This document shows, piece after piece, positions 19,884 to 30,464 of a stretch of DNA of 33,983 nucleotides (the first letter of the stretch is position 1; every line of letters begins with the position of its first letter). This DNA is from a virus. The DNA lies in IMG/VR virus record IMGVR_UViG_3300036770_005726, positions 1 through 33,983 of that record. The stretch is one strand, 5' to 3'. The notes below the pieces were generated by a model that was not told where the DNA came from, did no database searches, and was given only the letters and a program-made list of their open reading frames with translations. The position numbers and the translations under genes were made by a program.

Positions 19884-22396
19884 TGTCTACAGATTTAAAA
19901 ACCTCACTACTTGTTGAGTATCAGGTTCCTGAGTTTGTTCGGGAAGAACATCCACTTTTTATTTCTTTTCTTGAAGCTTATTATGAGTTTCTTGAACAAG
20001 AACAAAACAGTCAAAATAATGATCTAACAGTAAAATCAAAATTTCTTCGTAATGTTTCTGATGTTGACACTTCAATCAATGAATTTGAAGAAAGTTTTAT
20101 CAATAATTTTGCATCACTCATACCACAAGATGCAATAACAGATAAAGCACTTTTAATTAAAAATGTTCTACCTCTTTATCTTGCAAGAGGTAATGAAAAA
20201 TCTTTTGAGTTTCTTTTTCGCTTACTTTATGGGCAAGAAGTTGAGCTTACACTTCCACGAAATAACATTCTTCGTGCTTCTGCTGGTGATTGGACACAAG
20301 AAAACGTTTTGCGTATTAATGATAGTAAGTTTTCATTTTATACTGGTGATGGTACAAAGACAACTTTTCTTTTGGCGCAACAAGTAAACCAAGAAGAAGT
20401 TACCGTTTATCTTGATGATGTAGAGACAACTTCTGGATTTTTTGTTCGTAAAGAATCAAAGAAAATTATTTTTAATACTGCTCCTGCTAATGGTGTTGTA
20501 ATTAAAGTTTATTATGATAACTTTAATGAAGGTTTACTGAATAATCGTAGAGTGGTTGGTTCTTCTTCTGGTGCAAGTGCCATTATTGAGAAAGCCATTC
20601 CACGATTAATTGGTATTCAAACATCAACAGAATTATACATCAGTACAAACACACTTCTTGGTACATTTCTTAATGCTGAAGAAGTCACAATAGATATTAT
20701 TGCTGATGACGGTGAAACTCTTATTCAAATTGGATCTGAAACAGTTTCACCACTCAGTCGTATCACAGTATTAGATGGTGGTTCAGGATACAACGTTGGT
20801 GATCCTGTACTTATTACTGGTGGATTACCGGTTACCGAAGCAGAAGCAATTGTTGATTCTATCTTTACTGGTGCTGTTGATACTGCAAACGTTGGTCTAG
20901 GTGGTGCAGGATTTCAACTTGGTGGTATCATCTCAGCGTCAAATGTTTCTGGTACAATTACACTCGCTGTTACAGCTGTTGATGCTTCTGGTGCCAACTC
21001 TGCAAATTCATTTACTGTTTTTACTGATGTAATCGATACTTACGCAAACGTTTCTATTTCTGCATCTGATTATGGTTTTCCAGCAAATGTTATTCCGACA
21101 GGAGAAAATGTTGCAACACGATTGATCGATGCGTTCTCAAAAGGTACAATAACCGGTATTGGCCCTATGACCGCAGTTACGGTTCTTTTTGCTGATGTAA
21201 GTGCGAACGGCGCTATCTTTGATGCTGATGGTGCAAAAATTGAAACACTTGCAAATACATTTATTGATATCAAAACTTTTGGTTCATTGGGACGTATTCA
21301 AATCAATGACGGTGGTGATGGATATGAAATTGGTGATGAGATTATCTTTGGTGCAAATCCATCAGGTGTTTATGGTGTTGGTGCTGCAGCTGCAGTAACC
21401 AATGTAAGTTCTAATGGTACAATCACAAAGGTTGAATTTCAACCATCACGAATTACCGGTACGGCAAATACTCAATCAAGTAATGTTATGGTTGTGGGTA
21501 ACGGAACAGCATTTGATACTGAATTAGAAATTGGTTCTCAGATTATGATTAATTCTGAACCAAGGTACGTCAATTCTATTTCTTCGGCTACATCTTTGAA
21601 TGTCAATGTTGCATTTGGTCGTACATCTACAGAAAGATCGGTTGGAGTGTTTGATCGTTATTTAATTGGTGGTCAAGGATATATTCAAAATAATTTTCCA
21701 ACGATCACAGTTTCTTCTGCAAATACTTCTGCGGCCAATGCGAACGTTGAAATTATTGCATTGATGGGTGATGGAGAAACAATTGGTGCTTCAACTTCAA
21801 CGACTGCTGGACAGATACGACAAATTAGAATCACTAATCCAGGTGAAGGTTATGAGTTTCTACCTGCTGTTGATCTCACACAATCTGGTGATGGAAATGC
21901 TCTCGCAGAAGCTCAAATTGAGCGGTCGTATGTTTCACTTGATGGTCGTTGGTTAAGTTCTGAAAGTATACTGTCTGCTTTTGAACGAAAAGTTCAAGGT
22001 TTAGATTACTATATTGATTTTACCTATGTCACAGAGGTTGCGGTTGAGTTTACAAAATACAAAGAAATACTCAAAGGTTTATTGCATCCTGCTGGATTTA
22101 AAAACTATGCTGAGTTTCCAATCATTAAAACGATTGATGCACCAGTTACGACAAACACAGCAAGAGATTTATCTGTCTCTGGTTTGGTAGATATTACGAA
22201 TGGATCTATAACCGTTACAGGAACAAACACACGATTTAATATCGCAAACACTCTTAATATTCTAACAATTGGTACTCAGATTGTGGTCAATAATGAGATT
22301 CGCACCGTCAATAATATCATAAGTAATACAAGTTTGACAGTTTCTAATGCATTTACAACTAATGCATCGTCACAAACCGTCATTTTACTCGCATAA
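19883..22396 (+). CDS. 7: Baseplate wedge protein gp7-like
   Basis: 837 aa (T4 gp7: 1032). The N-terminal 130 residues (VPEFVREEHPLFISFLEAYY, FLRNVSDVDTSINEFEESF, LPLYLARGNEKSFEFLFRLL) match the large wedge protein that follows gp6 in marine T4-like phages. The rest is beta-rich, with GxGY-type repeats near residues 299, 477 and 654. It also has two copies of a module with the pattern GTxTxF then G-x-x-I-x-V-N-x-E-x-R-x-V, one near residue 535 and one at the C-terminus. Order 6-7-8 is as in T4. The similarity I see is to the marine family; direct similarity to T4 gp7 is not evident, so the label rests partly on position. Confidence 0.75.
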   Translation: MSTDLKTSLLVEYQVPEFVREEHPLFISFLEAYYEFLEQEQNSQNNDLTVKSKFLRNVSDVDTSINEFEESFINNFASLIPQDAITDKALLIKNVLPLYLARGNEKSFEFLFRLLYGQEVELTLPRNNILRASAGDWTQENVLRINDSKFSFYTGDGTKTTFLLAQQVNQEEVTVYLDDVETTSGFFVRKESKKIIFNTAPANGVVIKVYYDNFNEGLLNNRRVVGSSSGASAIIEKAIPRLIGIQTSTELYISTNTLLGTFLNAEEVTIDIIADDGETLIQIGSETVSPLSRITVLDGGSGYNVGDPVLITGGLPVTEAEAIVDSIFTGAVDTANVGLGGAGFQLGGIISASNVSGTITLAVTAVDASGANSANSFTVFTDVIDTYANVSISASDYGFPANVIPTGENVATRLIDAFSKGTITGIGPMTAVTVLFADVSANGAIFDADGAKIETLANTFIDIKTFGSLGRIQINDGGDGYEIGDEIIFGANPSGVYGVGAAAAVTNVSSNGTITKVEFQPSRITGTANTQSSNVMVVGNGTAFDTELEIGSQIMINSEPRYVNSISSATSLNVNVAFGRTSTERSVGVFDRYLIGGQGYIQNNFPTITVSSANTSAANANVEIIALMGDGETIGASTSTTAGQIRQIRITNPGEGYEFLPAVDLTQSGDGNALAEAQIERSYVSLDGRWLSSESILSAFERKVQGLDYYIDFTYVTEVAVEFTKYKEILKGLLHPAGFKNYAEFPIIKTIDAPVTTNTARDLSVSGLVDITNGSITVTGTNTRFNIANTLNILTIGTQIVVNNEIRTVNNIISNTSLTVSNAFTTNASSQTVILLA

Positions 22397-22399
22397 ATA
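22393..22399 (+). promoter_or_regulatory. Late-promoter-like ATAAATA abutting gene 8
   Basis: CATAAATA overlaps the gp7 stop and ends six bases before the gp8 ATG. As a T4 late -10 it would start transcription one base before the ATG. No ribosome binding site is seen there. This is the same layout as before gene 25; function is uncertain. Confidence 0.3.
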
Positions 22400-22405
22400 A
22401 AGTTT

Positions 22406-23965
22406 ATGGCATTAAATTATACTTCAGAGAAAATCTCACTCAATAACGCTGACTTGTTCAAAGATTCGTTTTCGGCGATTTCTCCAGCAATTCAGTATGT
22501 TTTTATTGGAAATCATACACCTTACGCAAATGAATCATCTCCAAATGCGATTGTAGAAACAATTGCTACTGAAAAGGATGTATGGGACAATATGTTTGGT
22601 GCCAAAAGAGTAACGGCCAATGACGTAGAGTTTGTAATACCAAGAGTATATTGGACCGCAAACACCAAATATCGTCAATATGATGACACGATTGCGCTTA
22701 CAGATTTAATTTCTGGTAATACCGAACAAAATCTTAAAGCCTTCTATGTAACCACTTCAGATCGAAATGTCTATAAATGTTTATCAAATTCATCTTCAGC
22801 TAATTCTACAATTGAACCAACAGGTGATTACACAACATCAAACGGTGTAATTTCTACTGCGGACGGTTATATTTGGAAGTACATATATAATATCCGTCCT
22901 GCAAATAAGTTTCTTACGGCAGATTGGCAACCAATTCCAACAAGAGCTGATGCTGCGACCACACTTTCTGATTATAATCTTGATGATATCGGTGTTGTCG
23001 ATGGTGAGTTAACTACTGTTGTAATTGAAAATGGTGGTTCTGGATACTATCATAGTGTGGTGACTGTTTCATCATTTACGACAGGTTGTACAGTTCTCGT
23101 ACTTGCAAACACAACAAACGTGGCTGCAAATATGTCGGTTACAGGAACAGGTATACCAACAGCTGCACATATTTCTACAGTTGATACACCAAACAATAGA
23201 ATTACACTATCTTCGGCTGCGATTGCAAACGGTGGTGGATCTGGAAACAACTTAACAATTACAACCAGAGTATACTTTGATGGTGATGGTCAAGATGCTG
23301 CTGGTTCTGCAACATTGGCAAACGATTCAATTTCTAAAATAATCATTTCTACAATTGGAACTGGTTATTCTTTTGCAAATGTTTTCATTTACGGATCTGG
23401 CTCTGGTGCAAATGGTCGCTGTATTATTGCACCAAAATTTGGCCATGCTTTTAATCCAGCAAAAGATTTATTGACATCCAGAGTTATGGTTACCAGTAAA
23501 ATTGGTGACATTGATTCTACAGAGGGTGGACTTATCTCAGTAGATACTTCTTTCAGACAATTTGGTCTTCTCCGTAATCCGCATAAATACGGTCAAGCAA
23601 CAAGAGCGAACAATTCTACTGCAAACGCCGTTATTTCACAAGCGAGAACATTAACACTTACACCAGGTTCTTCATATACCTTAGATGAATATGTTTATCA
23701 AGGAACTTCAGCAAATAACGCAACCGCATATGGTTATGTTTACTCACAGTCGGCAACTCAGATAAAACTCACTCAGATTCAAGGTACATTCTCTGTAGGT
23801 CTTACTGTAATTGGTGCGAGTTCTGGTGTTTCTAGAACCGTTGTGTCATCAATTGATCCAGAATTTGAACCTTATACTGGCGATATTTTATATGTTGAAA
23901 ACGCACAAAAAACAGATAGAGAAGATGGTCAAGCAGAAAACATTCGATTTGTATTACAGTTCTAA
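22406..23965 (+). CDS. 8: Baseplate wedge protein gp8
   Basis: 519 aa (T4 gp8: 334). The N-terminal half has the gp8 landmarks: YVFIGNHTPYANESSPNAI, WDNMFGAKRVTANDVEFVIP, RVYWTANTKYRQYDD, FYVTTSDRNVYKCLSN and GYIWKYIYNI. The extra length lies mainly in the C-terminal half, where GxGY-type repeats (near residues 209 and 316) are inserted. gp8 forms a dimer on the wedge periphery and contacts gp10 and gp7 in T4. It follows the gp7-like gene after 9 nt and precedes a very large fibre-type gene by 9 nt. Confidence 0.88.
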   Translation: MALNYTSEKISLNNADLFKDSFSAISPAIQYVFIGNHTPYANESSPNAIVETIATEKDVWDNMFGAKRVTANDVEFVIPRVYWTANTKYRQYDDTIALTDLISGNTEQNLKAFYVTTSDRNVYKCLSNSSSANSTIEPTGDYTTSNGVISTADGYIWKYIYNIRPANKFLTADWQPIPTRADAATTLSDYNLDDIGVVDGELTTVVIENGGSGYYHSVVTVSSFTTGCTVLVLANTTNVAANMSVTGTGIPTAAHISTVDTPNNRITLSSAAIANGGGSGNNLTITTRVYFDGDGQDAAGSATLANDSISKIIISTIGTGYSFANVFIYGSGSGANGRCIIAPKFGHAFNPAKDLLTSRVMVTSKIGDIDSTEGGLISVDTSFRQFGLLRNPHKYGQATRANNSTANAVISQARTLTLTPGSSYTLDEYVYQGTSANNATAYGYVYSQSATQIKLTQIQGTFSVGLTVIGASSGVSRTVVSSIDPEFEPYTGDILYVENAQKTDREDGQAENIRFVLQF

Positions 23966-23974
23966 AGGTAAAAA

Positions 23975-26900
23975 ATGGCAACTAATTACAATGTAAATCC
24001 GTACTATGATGATTTTGATGAAACGAAACAGTTTTATCGTATTTTATTTCGGCCAGGTCGTGCAGTACAAGCCCGTGAACTTACACAAATTCAAACAAAT
24101 ATTCAAAAACAAATTGAACGTTTTGGCCAAAGTATTTTTAAAGAAGGTTCAATTGTAATTCCTGGTGGTTTTGCTGTTGATCGTAAACACGCTTTTGTTA
24201 AACTTACATCTTCTTTTGGCACCAATGTTTCTGATTCTACAATCAGTACACTTGTAAATCGTGTCATTACTGGTGCCAACTCTAATGTTACTGCTATTGT
24301 TGTTGATACGGTTACATCTACAACTACTGGTGATCCACCAACATTATATGTTCAATATCTAAGTTCAAATTCAACTTCAGGTGCTTCAAATACAAGATTT
24401 CAAAATAATGAAGTTATCACAAATGATGTTGGAAATTTATCATTACAATTGGCAAATACATCTGCAACAGGATTTGGAACACTCTTTACTGTTGGTGAAG
24501 GTGCCGTATTTACAAGAGGTGTTTTTGCCTATCACGATGCACAAAGATACATTGCTTCAAAGTATACACAAGCAAATAACATCGTATTAGGATTTCAAGT
24601 TACAGAATCAACTGTTGGATCAATAAATGACACATCACTTCTTGATCCAGCTGTAGGTGCAAGTAACTTTATCGCACCTGGTGCAGATCGTTATAAAATT
24701 TCACTGGATCTTTCTCATCGTGCTCTTCCCTTTACAGCTGATCAAGATCCAGATTTTATTGAATTAGTTCGTCTTGAAGATGGTGAAATTATTAAAGATA
24801 ATTTAGATCCACAATATAGTATTCTTGGTGAAACTCTTGCTCGAAGAACATTTGATGAATCTGGTGATTATACAGTAAGACCTTATGGTATTCAACTTAA
24901 AAATCACTTAAGAACTTCAAACATCTCTTTTGATGGTTATTTTTTGAGTTCTGAAGGCGGCAATGATGATTTATTCGTAGGTCTTATTTCTCCAGGAAAA
25001 GCCTATGTTAAAGGCTATGAAATTCAAGGCGTTTCAACAAAATATATCACGGGTAACAAAGCAAGAAATTTTGCTAATGTAAATAATTCGGTTGTAAGTA
25101 CCACAATTGGTAATTACATTTATATTACAAATGTTCATTCTGTTCCAGATATTGCAAACTTAGCAACAATTTCACTTCACAATGAATATAACACCTCAAG
25201 TGGAACAGTAAATGGTACTCTCGTTGGTACTGCAAAAGTAAGAGGTATTGAATTTTATTCTGGAACACCAGGTAATTCAGACGCACAATATCGTCTTTGG
25301 TTATTTGACGTTCAAATGGAAACAGGTTATGTTTTCGAAAGGGACGTAAAACAAATTTTTGCAGATAATGTTGGATATGGTGATTTTACTGCTGATATTG
25401 TACCAACTCTTACTGCAATTACTGGCTCGGTTTCTCTCACAAGTGGCCAACCAATAATTAATGGTACTGCAACACGATTTACTTCTGAATTAAAGAATGG
25501 AGATTTCATTACTGTTAATAGTGAAACGTTTCGTATTGGAAATGTAAACAGTTCAATTCAGTTAACTGCAAATACAAATGCTGTGGCATCAGTTAATGGT
25601 GTGTTTGCACTTTTAAATACTGTAGTTTACAATGACACAGAGCATTTACCACATCTTTTTGAAATGCCAAATCAAGTCATTCGAAGTGTAGACCCAACAG
25701 ATTTAGAAACTATCTATGATGTAAAAAGAACCTATTCAAGAACACTTTCATCAAACGCAGTTACAATTACTGCTGGTACTGATGAAATTTTTGCTGGTGT
25801 TTCTACAACAAATTACACAATCTTTATTAAAAGCGGTACTCACGCAGGTAATATTGTTTCTCCGACTAGCGTAATTACAAGAGGTGGTTCACCAACAGGC
25901 AAAAACATCACAATTGATTTAACAAGCCTTGGTGCTGGTTATGCGACAGAAGATATTGCTGTCATCACTACAATTGCAAAAACAAATTCTGCTGCTCAAA
26001 AAAGAACAAAGACACTTCAAGCAAACACAACAATCGACTTTATTAATGCAAACACAGCTCAGGCAACAACAATTTCTCTGAGTAAAGCCGATGTTCTAAA
26101 TGTTGTTTCTATTTCTATGTCTACGGCTGATTTTGGTAATCCTTATAGTTCTAGCGGTGCGATTGATATTACAAATCGTTATACAGTTGATACGGGTCAA
26201 AGATTAACATACTATGATGTTGGATCAATTGTGCTTAAACCAAATCAACCAAAACCAACAGGACCAATTCGTGTAACATTTAATTACTTTACTCATGGGT
26301 CAGGTGATTATTTTTCAGTTGATTCATATGGTATCTCATATGATGACATTCCATCTTTCAATTCTGGAAGTAAGATTTATCAACTAAGAGATTGTCTTGA
26401 TTTCAGACCAAGAATTAATGATGCTGGAACTGGATTTACTGGTACTGGAGCTGTTGTAAATGACTTTATTGATCCTTCATCTGATGTTGTAACTGACTAT
26501 TCATATTTTTTACCAAGAACAGATATTGTTGTATTAAATCGTGATGGTCAACTTAGAGTTGTTCAAGGTTCTGACTCCTTAATTCCTCAAAGACCTGTTA
26601 CTCCTGATGATTCAATGCTTTTATTTGTTCTTGAACAGGATGCATATGTTTTTGATGTTGCAGATGATATCAAAGTAACAAAAATTGACAATCGCCGATA
26701 TACAATGCGTGATATTGGTAAAATTGAAACAAGGGTTAAAAATCTTGAATATTACACTCTATTAAATCTTCTTGAAAGAGAAACAGAGGCATTACAAGTT
26801 CAAGACGGTGATGGGTTTGATAGGTTTAAGAATGGTTTTATTGTAGATAATTTTTCTGGTCACGGTGTTGGAGATGTTTTCAATCGGGATTATGGTATTG

Positions 26901-29900
26901 CAATTGATGAAGAACGTAAAGAACTTAGACCAATCACAAAAACTCAGTCACATGATTTGATTGAGTTTGTTGCAAATACAGATATTTCTAATCCGACTAC
27001 ACTTTCTGCACGAACAGCAAATAATTATGTTTATTGGCCATCTGGTATTATTTCTTTACCATATACTGATACTGAATATGTTAAAAGTTCAAAGGCAAGT
27101 ACAACAGAAAATATTAATCCATTTAGCCTCATTACTTGGTCTGGAATAATTACTTTAGAACCATCAAGTGATAAATGGTTTGACATTCAAAGAAAACCAG
27201 ATATATTTCAAAACGAAGAAGGCAATTTTGACCATTTAGCTGCTCAAGCTGCAGCAAAAGGTTTATTTGAAATGAATTGGGGTTCTTGGAGAAATGTTGG
27301 TGGTTTAAATATTGAGAGAACAGGAACGTCATTTGAGGTTGTTGAACAAGTCAATAAAAGAGTAGAAAAAGATGTTGTCGTAAGTACATCAATTGCTCCA
27401 AAAATGCGAAGTGTTTCAATTGCATTTAGAGCCGAAGGATTAAAACCTGGAACAAGAGTTTACGTTTATTTTGATAATATTAATGTCACACCTTATTGCA
27501 CAGTTAATAGCAACCTACTTACTCCTGTGCCTACAACTCAAAATGCTTTACTGCGAGTTGGACCATCTGTTTTAGGCTCTGAAACGCCAAATGGACTTAG
27601 AACTGTAAATCTTATTACAGATACTACAGGTAAAATTGATGGTGTATTTAATTATGACGCTAATGTTTTTAATTTACCTATTGGTGAAAAATCATTTAGA
27701 ATTTCAAGTTCAACCGTTAATGATAGTAATTTTGATACACTTGCAGAAGCAATCTTTACTGCAAGTGGTGAGGTGCAGTTTGTTCGTGATGAATACACAT
27801 CAACTCGTAATGGCACTCTAGTTCTTAAAACTATTATTGAACAAGATACATTACCGCCTCCACCGCCACCACCAGAACCGCCGCCTGATACAGTTGTTAC
27901 GACTGCACCACCAGTAATAAATGATGCTGTGACACCTGATCCACCTACAAATAATGATGTTGGTACTCCAATTTCAAAACCAGATTTGATTGATATTATT
28001 TACGGTTATGGTCTTGGACGATTGGCTGATGAGGGTGGTAAACGTTATTGGTTTGGAACTTTAACAACAGCAGCAACTAAGGCTGGATTTGCAAGTATTG
28101 AGGCCGTGGCAGCCGCTGCTACAGTATCAAGTACATCACCTTTAGATGGTGAATACAACATTGATGCTACACTCATAAGCGATACTGCTGATGGTGGAGT
28201 TGGTGCTAATGCGGCTGCTGCTCTTTTATATAATATGATAAGCACGGTTCTTCATGGTAGAGCAAATGGTATTGTAGTAGATCCAACACAACCTTCTGGT
28301 TTTAGAGTGGACACAAAAGGCACCGATAGTGATTTTGTTTTAACGAGTGGTGCTAGAAAGGCACTATCAAACAAACCTGGCGGCAGAGCAAGCCTTGTTG
28401 GTGAACAATTATTTAACATAGATTCAAATGCGATTGGTATTGGTAATTTAGCAGAACAATCTAATTTGGCAAATCGTAGAGCTGCAAAACAAATAGCTTA
28501 CGCTATTTCGGCTGTTAATAGTGGTTTTGTGCCATCATCAGTTGTTTACTATCCAGATGCGTTATCAGCAACCACAACTGTTGCTTCAGCAAGACCAATT
28601 GCAATTCTTTCACCTGGAGCACCAAGGTGTGTTGGTACAGGAAAAGATCCATTGGCACAATCATTCTTTGTCGACCGTGGACTTTTTCTCACAAAAGTTG
28701 ACCTGTATTTCTTTGAGAAAGATACAACAATTCCAATGCGAATTGAACTTCGAAAGATGGTCAATGGTCTTCCTGGCCCTACTGTTATTCCTTTGTCAAA
28801 TAGAGTTGTATATCCATCAGAAATTACAACATCAAGTGATAGCTCTATTGCAACATCAATCTCATGGGATGCGCCAATTTTCTTAGAACCTGGTGAGTAT
28901 GCACTTGTTCTTTTGGCCGAAACAACCAAATATCGTGTTTGGATTTCTCAGATTGGTCAAAGAGATGTGCTTACAAATTCAATTATTTCAGAACAACCAT
29001 ATATTGGTGTTTTGTTTAAATCACAAAACGCATCAACTTGGACACCAGATCAATATCAAGATTTGAAATTTACACTTTATCGTGCCTCATTTGATGTGAC
29101 TGTAACTGGCGCTGTTGAATTTACTGTTTCGACAAGACAGTATGCTGAAAGATTAGTTGAAGGTAATTCAATTGAAGTTTCTCCAAATAATAATGTTGTC
29201 AGAATTTATTCACCACAACATGGTCAAACTTTTGGTTCGTTTATTACACTAAATGGTCTACCAACAGAGAATACAACTGGGCCTAACTCTGAATCTACAA
29301 TTGTTGGTATTGGAACTGACGTTCTCGAAGGTGTGCCATTTGTAATTGCAAACACAACACTTGATTCGTTTACGATTACTCTACCAGGAACAGTAAGTGA
29401 TAACGTAACATCAATATCAAGAATTGTTGATCAATCTGTTATAATCAGCAACGATGTTGTTTATGACGCTTATGTTCCAATTATTCCAACACTCAGACCT
29501 TCAGGAACATTTATCGTTCACAAAGTTAAAACGACAAGAGCTTCTGATTACACTCTTGGAAGTGTTTATAAAACCATTACTCCAGGCGAAATTGAATTTG
29601 ATGAAACAAAATTACTTGCAAGTGTACCAAATCAACAACAGTTGATGGCCAATAGTGTAAGTTTCTTACATAAAGTTGAAATGATAACACAAAATGAATT
29701 TTTGTCACCGATCATTGATACCGAAGCAACAACTGGTCTTTTTGTTAAGAATATTATCAACAACCCAACATATGATAATTCTAACTTTACTTCTGCAAAT
29801 GACGTTATAACAATTGCAAGTAATACAACACCAAACATCATTGTCACACAAGTTTCAACTGTAAATGCACAAGGTATCATCACATTTCTTAATCCAACTG

Positions 29901-30463
29901 ATATTACAAATGCTGCTGGTATTGTTCAAGGCACTTATCTGAATATTACATCAAATACTGCTGTTGGTAACGCTCAGTATCGTGTCATTGAGGTTCGTGA
30001 TTCTGGTGCAAATGTGGCTGTTTATAATCTAAGTGGTGTTAATGTTACAACAATATCATCTGGTACATCACTTACAATTACAAATGGTCGTAACTTTATT
30101 GCAGAAGAAGCACCATTTGATGGATCCGCATACTCTAAATACATCACAAGACAAGTTGATTTTGTCAACCCAAGTACCACATTTAAGTTCTTTGTTGATG
30201 TTGTAAGACCAATAGGTTCAAATATCAAGTTCTACTATAAGATTAGTGAAGTTGGTGATACAATTGACCTGAAAAACAAAGAATATACTGAGATTACTGA
30301 TGTGACATTACCAACAACTCTTGATGGTTCCTTCAGAGAAGTTGAAAAGTTGGTTGACAATTTACCAGAGTTTGATGCAATTGTCTTCAAGATCGTCTTC
30401 TTGTCTGATGATGGAACTAAGATTCCTAAGTGTAAAGAATTAAGAATTATTGCATTGGCCTAA
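23975..30463 (+). CDS. Giant DUF4815-type baseplate/tail-fibre protein (2162 aa)
   Basis: The N-terminus (NPYYDDFDETKQFYRILFRP, GRAVQARELTQIQTNIQKQI, FGQSIFKEGSIVIPGGF) is the typical opening of the DUF4815 family of large phage structural proteins. A GTATRF-type beta module lies near residue 500. Near residues 1292-1305 there is a polyproline linker, then a segment (about 1329-1425) with LIDIIYGYGLGRLADEGGKR followed by YW, resembling a DUF4214 domain. From about residue 1550 a jelly-roll-like region starts with DPLAQSFFVDRG and FLTKVDLYFF; receptor- or sugar-binding is plausible. No gp9, gp10 or gp11 homologue is visible, so this protein may take over their peripheral baseplate and fibre roles. 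ATG 23975 has AAAGG upstream. Confidence 0.82.
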   Translation: MATNYNVNPYYDDFDETKQFYRILFRPGRAVQARELTQIQTNIQKQIERFGQSIFKEGSIVIPGGFAVDRKHAFVKLTSSFGTNVSDSTISTLVNRVITGANSNVTAIVVDTVTSTTTGDPPTLYVQYLSSNSTSGASNTRFQNNEVITNDVGNLSLQLANTSATGFGTLFTVGEGAVFTRGVFAYHDAQRYIASKYTQANNIVLGFQVTESTVGSINDTSLLDPAVGASNFIAPGADRYKISLDLSHRALPFTADQDPDFIELVRLEDGEIIKDNLDPQYSILGETLARRTFDESGDYTVRPYGIQLKNHLRTSNISFDGYFLSSEGGNDDLFVGLISPGKAYVKGYEIQGVSTKYITGNKARNFANVNNSVVSTTIGNYIYITNVHSVPDIANLATISLHNEYNTSSGTVNGTLVGTAKVRGIEFYSGTPGNSDAQYRLWLFDVQMETGYVFERDVKQIFADNVGYGDFTADIVPTLTAITGSVSLTSGQPIINGTATRFTSELKNGDFITVNSETFRIGNVNSSIQLTANTNAVASVNGVFALLNTVVYNDTEHLPHLFEMPNQVIRSVDPTDLETIYDVKRTYSRTLSSNAVTITAGTDEIFAGVSTTNYTIFIKSGTHAGNIVSPTSVITRGGSPTGKNITIDLTSLGAGYATEDIAVITTIAKTNSAAQKRTKTLQANTTIDFINANTAQATTISLSKADVLNVVSISMSTADFGNPYSSSGAIDITNRYTVDTGQRLTYYDVGSIVLKPNQPKPTGPIRVTFNYFTHGSGDYFSVDSYGISYDDIPSFNSGSKIYQLRDCLDFRPRINDAGTGFTGTGAVVNDFIDPSSDVVTDYSYFLPRTDIVVLNRDGQLRVVQGSDSLIPQRPVTPDDSMLLFVLEQDAYVFDVADDIKVTKIDNRRYTMRDIGKIETRVKNLEYYTLLNLLERETEALQVQDGDGFDRFKNGFIVDNFSGHGVGDVFNRDYGIAIDEERKELRPITKTQSHDLIEFVANTDISNPTTLSARTANNYVYWPSGIISLPYTDTEYVKSSKASTTENINPFSLITWSGIITLEPSSDKWFDIQRKPDIFQNEEGNFDHLAAQAAAKGLFEMNWGSWRNVGGLNIERTGTSFEVVEQVNKRVEKDVVVSTSIAPKMRSVSIAFRAEGLKPGTRVYVYFDNINVTPYCTVNSNLLTPVPTTQNALLRVGPSVLGSETPNGLRTVNLITDTTGKIDGVFNYDANVFNLPIGEKSFRISSSTVNDSNFDTLAEAIFTASGEVQFVRDEYTSTRNGTLVLKTIIEQDTLPPPPPPPEPPPDTVVTTAPPVINDAVTPDPPTNNDVGTPISKPDLIDIIYGYGLGRLADEGGKRYWFGTLTTAATKAGFASIEAVAAAATVSSTSPLDGEYNIDATLISDTADGGVGANAAAALLYNMISTVLHGRANGIVVDPTQPSGFRVDTKGTDSDFVLTSGARKALSNKPGGRASLVGEQLFNIDSNAIGIGNLAEQSNLANRRAAKQIAYAISAVNSGFVPSSVVYYPDALSATTTVASARPIAILSPGAPRCVGTGKDPLAQSFFVDRGLFLTKVDLYFFEKDTTIPMRIELRKMVNGLPGPTVIPLSNRVVYPSEITTSSDSSIATSISWDAPIFLEPGEYALVLLAETTKYRVWISQIGQRDVLTNSIISEQPYIGVLFKSQNASTWTPDQYQDLKFTLYRASFDVTVTGAVEFTVSTRQYAERLVEGNSIEVSPNNNVVRIYSPQHGQTFGSFITLNGLPTENTTGPNSESTIVGIGTDVLEGVPFVIANTTLDSFTITLPGTVSDNVTSISRIVDQSVIISNDVVYDAYVPIIPTLRPSGTFIVHKVKTTRASDYTLGSVYKTITPGEIEFDETKLLASVPNQQQLMANSVSFLHKVEMITQNEFLSPIIDTEATTGLFVKNIINNPTYDNSNFTSANDVITIASNTTPNIIVTQVSTVNAQGIITFLNPTDITNAAGIVQGTYLNITSNTAVGNAQYRVIEVRDSGANVAVYNLSGVNVTTISSGTSLTITNGRNFIAEEAPFDGSAYSKYITRQVDFVNPSTTFKFFVDVVRPIGSNIKFYYKISEVGDTIDLKNKEYTEITDVTLPTTLDGSFREVEKLVDNLPEFDAIVFKIVFLSDDGTKIPKCKELRIIALA

Positions 30464-30464
30464 T

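Noticed and set aside
28549-28929. 126-aa minus-strand frame inside the giant fibre gene
   Set aside because: It is a shadow of strong plus-strand coding sequence, with no ribosome binding site or recognisable product.
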